Source: CAYGKP01 sp964350605 (GTDB lineage Bacteria > Bacteroidota > Bacteroidia > Cytophagales > JAAEPT01). Taken from it: a stretch of DNA of 19,324 bases. The stretch covers positions 1-19,324 of the forward strand of contig CAYGKP010000021.1 of assembly GCA_964350605.1 (NCBI GenBank), written 5' to 3'. The notes beneath the pieces are model-generated. The model worked only from the letters and a program-made list of their open reading frames with translations, was not told the DNA's origin and searched no databases. Below are positions 7,658-13,265 of this stretch, piece by piece. How positions within the stretch are numbered: the first letter of the stretch is position 1; each line of letters starts with the position of its first letter. Position numbers and translations under genes: made by a program.

Positions 7658-7977
7658 CACTCGTAGCCACCACAACCCAACGCAGCACCCAGTGGGTCAT
7701 GCGTGGGCACCTGCTCGACGAGCAACTTTCGTTGCCCCCCGGGGTCGCTTGCATCCGCTTGGAGCGCGGCGGAAAGGTGCTGGCCGAAGCCCAGCCCAAT
7801 CAACAAGGCGAATTCCAACTCCGCTGGAACGCCGGCAGCCAATCGCGGGAAGGCGTTCGCCTCCATGTGTTGGCCCTCGGCTATGGCGAAAGTTTTCGCT
7901 CGGTGCGCACCAATGCCAAGCCGCAAAGCCATCGAATCGGCGCGCTGAACGCGCAGTTCGAAGTCCGCGTCCGCTAG
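7654..7977 (+). CDS. Small protein resembling a single carboxypeptidase-regulatory-like beta-sandwich domain
   Basis: A 107-residue protein without signal peptide or membrane helix. The pattern RGHLLDEQLSLPPGVACIRL, then GGKVLAEAQPNQQGEFQL, then GVRLHVLALGYGES is that of the beta-sandwich domains (carboxypeptidase-D regulatory or CNA-B-like) found at the N-termini of TonB receptors: an opening strand, a variable-and-new-value segment, G-x-F/Y-x-L and a late A-x-G-Y. Third codon positions are strongly G/C like the surrounding genes, which supports it as real coding sequence. It stands alone rather than fused to a receptor or enzyme, and lacks an export signal, so its role is unknown. It is followed by the repeat lipoprotein after 41 nt. 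The family call is an inference from pattern only. Confidence 0.6.
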   Translation: MTLVATTTQRSTQWVMRGHLLDEQLSLPPGVACIRLERGGKVLAEAQPNQQGEFQLRWNAGSQSREGVRLHVLALGYGESFRSVRTNAKPQSHRIGALNAQFEVRVR

Positions 7978-8018
7978 TCGCGCGCGGGTCCCTGGCGCCC
8001 ACTGCCTATCTTCGCCAG

Positions 8019-8408
8019 ATGGGTACGATTCTTTGGCGCCCGCTTCTGGCACTCTCCCTGTGGATTGCCCTCAGCCCCCTCTTCTCCTGCGAGGGCGGCG
8101 GAAAAAACGGCTACCTGGAGCAAAAAGCCCAGCGCATGGCCGAACAGGAAGCATCCCGTAACGAGAAACTTGGCCGGGCCGACTCGCTTTCCCCTTCTGA
8201 TTCCAAGCCATCGAACGGTTACCTGGAAGCCAAGCTCCGCCGCAAGGCCCAGCAAGACAGCAGCTTTGCCGCCCGCGAAAAGGATGCCTTCGAGAAACGC
8301 CACGAGGTAGTCGGCGACTCGGTCGTTCGAAAACTGTCTCCCTACGAGGAGGCTAAGCTCCGCCGCATAAAAGAGCAGCAGGAGAGCAAGAAAGAATTAA
8401 CCTGGTAA
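8019..8408 (+). CDS. Lipoprotein with three charged internal repeats
   Basis: A 129-residue protein. The hydrophobic signal (RPLLALSLWIALSPLFSC) ends in a lipobox with Cys24 followed by Glu-Gly-Gly-Gly. The mature part is highly charged and Gln-rich. It contains three imperfect copies of a 14-residue unit: NGYLEQKAQRMAEQ (30-43), NGYLEAKLRRKAQQ (66-79) and SPYEEAKLRRIKEQ (107-120). Each is likely to form a short amphipathic helix, joined by Ser/Asp-rich spacers. No enzyme motif is present and I do not recognise the family; a structural or cell-envelope-binding role is possible. TATCTTCG lies only 4 nt before the ATG and resembles a TAnnTTTG promoter element, so the message may be nearly leaderless. 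The stop is 4 nt from the stop of the convergent CHAT gene, with no visible terminator between. Confidence 0.8.
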   Translation: MGTILWRPLLALSLWIALSPLFSCEGGGKNGYLEQKAQRMAEQEASRNEKLGRADSLSPSDSKPSNGYLEAKLRRKAQQDSSFAAREKDAFEKRHEVVGDSVVRKLSPYEEAKLRRIKEQQESKKELTW

Positions 8409-8412
8409 GGCC

Positions 8413-11400
8413 CTAGCGGCCAATCAACTGAAACGCGCCCCAGTAGTAGGGCTCGGGGTTTTCCTTGCGGAGTTTCTGCTGAGCGATTTTGAAGGCTTCG
8501 CGCATGTCGCCCACCTCGATCCAAGCGGCGTAGAGGTTTGTCATCAATTTCTGGGTGGCCTCGTCCTCCACACCCCACAGGCTGATGAGTGTCCGTTGGG
8601 CCCCCGCCACCTGAAAGGCGCGGTTCAAGCCAAAAACACCCTCGCCATTTTTGATCTCGCCCAAGCCCGTTTCGCAGGCCGATAGTACGACCAGCTCGGT
8701 GCCCTCCAGCTCCAAACTCATCGCTTCGGACGCGGTTAAGATGCCGTCGTCCTCACCGTACAGCGGTTGGCCTTTGATCGTTGGCGAGGCCCCGGTCAAC
8801 AGGAGGCCCGAACGCAATAGCGGGTTTTCAGCCAGTTGGCGACTTTCAACGTTTTCAAGGCCAAAAAGAGCTTTCTGCTTCTCCAGCAGCACATCGGAGA
8901 GGAAGTAGCCATGCGTCGCGATGTGCAACACCTGCGGCTCGCTTAAGCCTTTGATGCGCCCTTCGGTCGCCTCGCGACCTTGATAGCTAGCCAACTTGGT
9001 GCGCCGCGCTGCACCGAGCAGTTCGGCGATCTGGTTCAGTTCCTTTTGGGTACCGGGGAGGTCTTTGATGTTACCCCCCGCGAAGACCTGCATCAAACTC
9101 TCACGTAGGTTGGCTTGAAGCTGCGACTGTTGGCCCGCGGTGCCCGCCACGCGGTAGTTGAAATCCGGCGCACCGATCAGGACCACGTCGCGCTTGCCTT
9201 TGCGGCGAAGGGGTTCTTCCACAAGGTCGCGGGTGTTGTTGACAACGTGGATGTCCAGCTCGTCGATCACGTACTCTTCGGTCAGGGGATTTTTCAGCGT
9301 GTTCAGGTTGATCACGTTGTAGATCCCGTCGGGCGAGACATAGACCGTGCCCGCGCCGCCCAGCTTGCGGCGGATCTTCGCCCAGTATTCGGTGTAAGAC
9401 ACGTTGTCCGGCTCGCGGAAGCGGATGGTGTTTTGGTAGAACTTGATGTACTTGTTCTCCAGGTCGTCGCCGTTTTCGAGCAGGACCAGTTCGGGGTGGT
9501 CTTTGGTTTGGGGCGTGAGGATGAGGGCGACGTATTGGATCTTCCCGGTCCAGATTTTCTCGTACCGCTCCAGGCGAATGATCTCGACGGCGGCCTCGCC
9601 CGGCTTGAGTGTCGCTTGGACCTGTTGCCAGGTCACGTTTTTGTTTCCCGAACGTTCGGCAAACACTTCGGATCGCAGGGAAAGGTCTTTCTCCAACTGG
9701 TTAGCTTCGGCTTCAAGTTCTTGGAGGTTGACGCCCGCGCGCTTCACGTCTTCCTTGCTCAAGGTGTAGAGGTTCGCCAGGTACTCGCGTAGGTCGAGCC
9801 ACCTCTGGTACTCGGCGATTAACTCCTTGTCCTTGCTCTCCATGATGCGCCGGCGGATGCGCGCGCTGCTGTTCAGAAGCAGGGCCTTGGTCGCGAGTTG
9901 GTTGTTGTACATCTCGCCGAGGATGCTCGGATTTCGCTCCTGTCGGCGGAGCGCGAACGAGTTGAACTGCTCGAAGCCTTGTCGGGTGGTGCGATAGAAG
10001 GCCGCCTTCTCCCGTTCGGAAAGTGCAGGGAAATACGTCTCGATTTGTTGGAGTAGATGGGCATTCGCTTCCAGGTACAAGCGTTCGGCTTCCAGCTCTT
10101 TTCCTTGTTTGTGGCGCAAACGGGCCTGATTCAGCAAGGATTGGGCATAGGAAGGGTGATCCACGCCGAGCACGTTCTTCTTGATCGTGAGGGCTTGGGT
10201 GTACAGCTTGTCGGCTTTGTCCAGGTTGCCGCGTTCCTCTTCGAGGGCCCCCAGGTTGTTGAGCGTCGCCGCAAAATCGGGGTGCTGCTCGCCCACCGTC
10301 CGGCGGTGCACTTCCAGTGCTTTGAGGTAGAGCCGCTCGGCTTCCGCATACTCCTTGATGGTCGAATGCAGGGCCGCGCGGTTGTTCAAGGCGATGGCAT
10401 AATCGCGGTGCAACTCGCCAAGCGTCGCCCGCTTGATCTCGGCGGCTTTCTCATAATTGACCTGCGCCTCGGCGTACCGCTCCATCTTGAAATAGAGCGA
10501 CGCGAGGTTGTTGAGCGTCGTCGCGTAGGTGGGGTCTTCCTCCCCAATGTTGTAGCGTTTCACCTCCAAGCTGGTCTTGTACAACGCCTCCGCATCCTTG
10601 TACCGCCCCATCGCTTCGTAGAGCGCGGCGAGGTTGTTCTGCACCGTCGCCGTCTCCAAATGGCGCGAGCCGAGAATCTTGTCGTGAAGCTCGATCGACT
10701 TTTGATAGCTCATCTCCGCCTTCGCGTACTCGCCCGTCTCCTTGTAGAGCAAGCCCAAATTGTTCAGCGCCTTCGCGTAAGCCATCCCGCTCTCGCCCTT
10801 GAACTTCTCGTAGTACCCCGCCGCTTCCGAATACAAATGCCCCGCCTCCGAGTAGCGCCCCATCTGCTCGAACAAACTGCCCAGGCGAAGCAACGCCTCC
10901 GCATGCGGTTGGCTCCCCACGCCATACACCGCCTTCGCATCCCGCACGGCCGACTCGTACAACGGCTCGGCCTCGCCATACCGCCCGACCTCGGCGTACA
11001 GGTTCGCCAAGTTCCCCTCGATGCTGACGTACAACGAATCTTCCGTCCCGCGCTTCGCCCCGATCTTCACCAGCGCGTCTTTGTAAATCGGCTCGGCCTC
11101 CTCGTACCGCCCCATCTGTTTGTAGAGCAACGCCAAGTTGTTCAGCGTAATCAACGCCTCGGGGTGGTCGGCCCCCATGAGCTGCTGGGTGATTTCCAGA
11201 CTCTCCTTATAGAGCGGCTCGGCCTTCTGGCCCACGCCCGCCTTCTTGTACATGATCGCCAGATCGTTCAGCGTCGTCGCCAAATTCAAATAATCGCCCT
11301 TCCCCGGCTTAAACAGGCTGCGGGCCATCTGCATCGCCTTTTCGCCCGACATGATCGCGTCCTCGTACTGATGCGCCTGATAACTGGCCGCCGCCTCGTC

Positions 11401-11496
11401 GAGCGCAGCGTTCCACTCGGCCACGGTTTGGGCCCGCGCAGCGGTGCCCCCAATCAAAACCAACACAAAAATCGAGAGCGTAAAACGACGACACAT
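8413..11496 (-). CDS. Exported TPR-repeat protein with C-terminal CHAT (caspase-like) protease domain
   Basis: A 1027-residue protein. The signal peptide (residues 1-22, FVLVLIGGTAARA|Q) indicates export. Residues of about 25-470 hold roughly ten 42-residue kinesin-light-chain-type TPR units (for example NNLALLYKQMGRYEEAEPIY and NNLAALYEAMGRYKDAEALY). A helical linker (about 480-700) leads to a CHAT domain (about 700-1027). Both members of the caspase-type dyad are present: H862 in HIATHGYF and C941 in LSACETGLG, followed by GVFGLNRAFQVAGAQ and SLWGVEDEAT. The family are proteases or protease-like modules that TPRs link to partner proteins. Cytoplasmic members include defence proteases such as the one partnered with gRAMP, but this copy is exported and no such partner is nearby. 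ATG 11496 starts the signal peptide; the in-frame ATG at 11523 adds nine residues and is less likely. Confidence 0.9.
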   Translation of the reverse strand: MCRRFTLSIFVLVLIGGTAARAQTVAEWNAALDEAAASYQAHQYEDAIMSGEKAMQMARSLFKPGKGDYLNLATTLNDLAIMYKKAGVGQKAEPLYKESLEITQQLMGADHPEALITLNNLALLYKQMGRYEEAEPIYKDALVKIGAKRGTEDSLYVSIEGNLANLYAEVGRYGEAEPLYESAVRDAKAVYGVGSQPHAEALLRLGSLFEQMGRYSEAGHLYSEAAGYYEKFKGESGMAYAKALNNLGLLYKETGEYAKAEMSYQKSIELHDKILGSRHLETATVQNNLAALYEAMGRYKDAEALYKTSLEVKRYNIGEEDPTYATTLNNLASLYFKMERYAEAQVNYEKAAEIKRATLGELHRDYAIALNNRAALHSTIKEYAEAERLYLKALEVHRRTVGEQHPDFAATLNNLGALEEERGNLDKADKLYTQALTIKKNVLGVDHPSYAQSLLNQARLRHKQGKELEAERLYLEANAHLLQQIETYFPALSEREKAAFYRTTRQGFEQFNSFALRRQERNPSILGEMYNNQLATKALLLNSSARIRRRIMESKDKELIAEYQRWLDLREYLANLYTLSKEDVKRAGVNLQELEAEANQLEKDLSLRSEVFAERSGNKNVTWQQVQATLKPGEAAVEIIRLERYEKIWTGKIQYVALILTPQTKDHPELVLLENGDDLENKYIKFYQNTIRFREPDNVSYTEYWAKIRRKLGGAGTVYVSPDGIYNVINLNTLKNPLTEEYVIDELDIHVVNNTRDLVEEPLRRKGKRDVVLIGAPDFNYRVAGTAGQQSQLQANLRESLMQVFAGGNIKDLPGTQKELNQIAELLGAARRTKLASYQGREATEGRIKGLSEPQVLHIATHGYFLSDVLLEKQKALFGLENVESRQLAENPLLRSGLLLTGASPTIKGQPLYGEDDGILTASEAMSLELEGTELVVLSACETGLGEIKNGEGVFGLNRAFQVAGAQRTLISLWGVEDEATQKLMTNLYAAWIEVGDMREAFKIAQQKLRKENPEPYYWGAFQLIGR

Positions 11497-11637
11497 AAGC
11501 AGTAGAGCGAAAGGAAAAACCACGGCCTTCGAACAGCCGCTTAGAAACGTACGAAAAAACCGCCCGCGGGTTTGTCGCCCAGGCGATCCTTTTGGTCGAG
11601 CGTGGGTTTGTTAGTTTGCAGGGCAACCACTGCGCCC
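11497..11637. promoter_or_regulatory. Divergent region between the CHAT gene and the SnoaL-like gene
   Basis: A 141-nt region. It carries TCGCC-CA-GGCGA (palindrome at 11575-11586), part of a 17-mer (11570-11586) almost repeated at 291-307. TTTG (11591) followed after 16 nt by TTAGTTTG (11611-11618) is a weak promoter candidate for the plus-strand gene. On the minus strand TACGTTTC (11551-11544) is a weak candidate for the CHAT gene. Confidence 0.35.
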
Positions 11638-12027
11638 ATGGCTACTTCCCCACTTTCGCTCGAAACGCTCGTCGCCGAATTTGACGACATGCTCGCCAAA
11701 GGCCAGACCCTCGAAGCGTTCGAGCGGTTCTATGGCCCCGACGTGGTCATGCAAGAAAACAACGAAGTGCCCCGCGTCGGCAAAGCCGCCAACCGCACCG
11801 CCGCCCTGGCCGGCGAAACCGAATTCGAAGCCTTCCGCGGCGAAATCGTCGCCGTCGCCGTCAAAGCCGACCCCGACCGCCCCGGCTCCGGCTCCGGCAT
11901 GGTCTTTCACCAATACCGCTTTCAATACCAACTCAAAGGCCAAGCCCCCCGCGAACTCGAAGAAGTCTCCGTCCAAGTCTGGGACCAAGGGCAAATTGTC
12001 CGCGAGCGGTTTTTCTATGGGCGGTAG
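11638..12027 (+). CDS. SnoaL/NTF2-like domain protein
   Basis: A 129-residue, soluble, single-domain protein. It opens with a helix (ETLVAEFDDMLAKGQTLEAF), then the family's ERFYGPDVVMQENNEVPRVGK segment (helix, Y-x-x-D-V, strand, a polar turn and G-K). A later sheet includes MVFHQYRFQYQLKG, SVQVWDQGQIVRERFFY and the final Tyr-Gly-Arg. This is the cone-shaped alpha+beta fold of SnoaL-like proteins, which includes isomerases, cyclases and many small-ligand binders, so the reaction cannot be named. The gene appears to stand alone, divergent from the CHAT gene, with a terminator-like hairpin about 40 nt after its stop. The start is the first ATG that fits the domain; an in-frame upstream start at 11572 would extend it through the palindromic intergenic motif. 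Confidence 0.8.
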   Translation: MATSPLSLETLVAEFDDMLAKGQTLEAFERFYGPDVVMQENNEVPRVGKAANRTAALAGETEFEAFRGEIVAVAVKADPDRPGSGSGMVFHQYRFQYQLKGQAPRELEEVSVQVWDQGQIVRERFFYGR

Positions 12028-12052
12028 CCCATCCTTGTCCGCTGGCTCTGTC

Positions 12053-12157
12053 ACAACCCCCTAAATCCCCCTTCACAAAGGGGGACTTTTTTTCGGTCTG
12101 TAAGTCCCCCTTTGTAAAGGGGGACGGCGAGGAGTGAAACGAGGAGCAGGGGGTTGT
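12053..12157. repeat. 105-bp REP/MITE-like element with nested GGGGGA/TCCCCC hairpins
   Basis: The ends are perfect 10-bp inverted repeats: ACAACCCCCT (12053-12062) and AGGGGGTTGT (12148-12157). Inside lie a hairpin TCCCCCTT/AAGGGGGA (12066-12073, 12078-12085) and a perfect 22-nt hairpin GTCCCCCTTT-GT-AAAGGGGGAC (12104-12125). The inner arms can instead pair with each other over 12 bp (AAAGGGGGACTT 12077-12088 with AAGTCCCCCTTT 12102-12113). Such C5/G5 hairpin elements recur between genes in many Bacteroidota as far as I recall. No clear target-site duplication is seen and it codes for nothing credible. Confidence 0.75.
12066..12093 (+). terminator. Hairpin plus T-tract inside the repeat, likely terminator of the SnoaL-like gene
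   Basis: The stem TCCCCCTT/AAGGGGGA with a 4-nt loop is followed by C and seven Ts (12087-12093), the form of an intrinsic terminator. It lies 39 nt after the stop codon at 12027. Confidence 0.6.
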
Positions 12158-12557
12158 CCGGGTTGCTGTTCTCCATGCGGCCTATCGTCGCACCGAGTAA
12201 GTACGAGTCTGCTTGAGGCCGCTCGTCGCCCGCTTTTCGTTCATTCTTTTGCGTGCCCAAAAGAACGAACCAAGAAAAGGGCACTCCCCGATCGCTCGAC
12301 TAGGGTCGGCTCCAGGGGAGGGGAATGCTGACGCATGAGTCCTACGACTTTCTCGAAGGCCAGCTTTTGACAATTTCTTACGCGGACCCGGCGACCTGTG
12401 CGCCCCATGATAAAGCGCTGAGGCCGACACCACGTAGGGCGCGCCGGGAGCCTTGATTTTTGGTTCTTTTGATCAAGCAAAAGAACGGAAAGAGAGCTTA
12501 CGGTTTGATGTTAAGCAGCGAGGGTACGAGCCTTGGGCTTTTCCCCTAACTTCCGTT
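12158..12557. other. 400-nt gene-free stretch holding a second repeat element
   Basis: No credible gene. Short frames on both strands are low-complexity, Lys/Arg-rich readings of the repeats. From left to right it holds an inverted repeat GCGGCCT (12177-12183) / AGGCCGC (12216-12222), then the 248-bp element described separately (12239-12486). About 70 nt of sequence leads into the AT-rich gene and ends with TAACTTCC, 3 nt before its ATG. Confidence 0.6.
12239..12486. mobile_element. Candidate MITE-like element whose terminal inverted repeats are themselves hairpins
   Basis: The left end is a 13-bp hairpin with one mismatch: GTTCATTCTTTTG (12239-12251), loop CGTGCC, CAAAAGAACGAAC (12258-12270). 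The right end is a perfect 9-bp hairpin: GTTCTTTTG (12463-12471), loop ATCAAG, CAAAAGAAC (12478-12486). Reverse-complemented, the right arm matches the left arm (12243-12266) at 20 of 24 positions, so the two ends are inverted copies; similarity continues inward as CAAGAAAAGG versus CAAAAATCAAGG. The roughly 190-bp interior is GC-rich and has no credible gene. No transposase is present. Multi-copy status is an inference that cannot be tested here. Confidence 0.55.
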
Positions 12558-13265
12558 ATGAAGCTCTCGTCATTTGAGAAAAGTATTATAAAGCGAATCA
12601 TCTCTGGTCAACCTGATGCAGCCTTCTTCTACGCAGTAAAGGATGAATTAGAGGGAAGAGTATCGGGCGCAGGTGTTGAGTACCTTCAGCTCAATGAGTC
12701 TGTTGATGAACCTTACAGCAGACTATTCGTGAAACTTAGAAGTGGTAATGATGATGATTCCCTCTATCAAGAGTTGCGACTGGTTAAGGAAAACAGAAAG
12801 AAGTTTTTCTTAATCACATCAATACTTGCTGAGGCTGTGTCTTTGATCGAATTCTTGGCTTCAAAACACTATGTCTCACTACACCCATCTGCTGAAGCTG
12901 AAGAGTTTCATTACGAGCCTCTCGAAGATAAAACTGAATACAAAGACGGGGCTCAATTCACTCATTACGAGATAGATAATGAACTGGTCTTAAAATTTTA
13001 CAAGTATTCAACTTCGTATGTTTTCTGCTCTGAGCGACTCGTTGAACTTCAAAAACATCGGTTTAGAACATCTGAAGAAAAAGCTGTTCGAGCTGCTTGG
13101 TGGGGAATTGGGATTGCAATTGCCGTCGGGATAATCTCTGCAACAGCAGAGATTAAATCTGCTTGGTTTTCAAACTCTAGTCCTAGCAATGAAGAAGACC
13201 CCAGCCCTGTTTGGACTGAGGTCTTACCAGTTGATTCAACTTCGGCGGATAGCCTAGAGCACTAG
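12558..13265 (+). CDS. AT-rich orphan gene: soluble protein with C-terminal membrane anchor
   Basis: A 235-residue protein with no signal peptide. Residues 1-170 are soluble and mixed alpha/beta, with helix-rich stretches (LRLVKENRKKFFLITSILAE) and an acidic middle. One hydrophobic helix (about 180-197, AAWWGIGIAIAVGIISATAE) is followed by a 38-residue acidic, Ser/Pro-rich tail, so it is probably anchored in the inner membrane near its C-terminus. No known domain is recognised. Base composition differs sharply from every neighbour: codons such as TTA, AAA, GAT and TCT dominate where flanking genes use G/C at third positions, which indicates recent acquisition. The last four codons, including the stop, overlap the 3' end of the convergent acyl-CoA dehydrogenase gene (13254-13265). 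ATG 12558 is chosen because upstream in-frame codons read through the repeat element. Confidence 0.75.
   Translation: MKLSSFEKSIIKRIISGQPDAAFFYAVKDELEGRVSGAGVEYLQLNESVDEPYSRLFVKLRSGNDDDSLYQELRLVKENRKKFFLITSILAEAVSLIEFLASKHYVSLHPSAEAEEFHYEPLEDKTEYKDGAQFTHYEIDNELVLKFYKYSTSYVFCSERLVELQKHRFRTSEEKAVRAAWWGIGIAIAVGIISATAEIKSAWFSNSSPSNEEDPSPVWTEVLPVDSTSADSLEH

Noticed and set aside
10150..11380. Regular repeats with about 126-nt period, checked as a possible CRISPR or satellite array
   Set aside because: The period equals 42 codons and the copies are diverged; they are the TPR units of the CHAT protein, not a DNA-level array.
12051..12480. Several short frames on both strands (for example 12051-12284 minus and 12241-12480 minus)
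   Set aside because: They read through the hairpin repeats and give Lys/Arg-rich sequences with no domain. Such frames are by-products of the elements.
12453..12557. In-frame 35-codon extension of the AT-rich gene
   Set aside because: It begins inside the right hairpin of the repeat element; ATG 12558 gives a normal N-terminus where the base composition changes.
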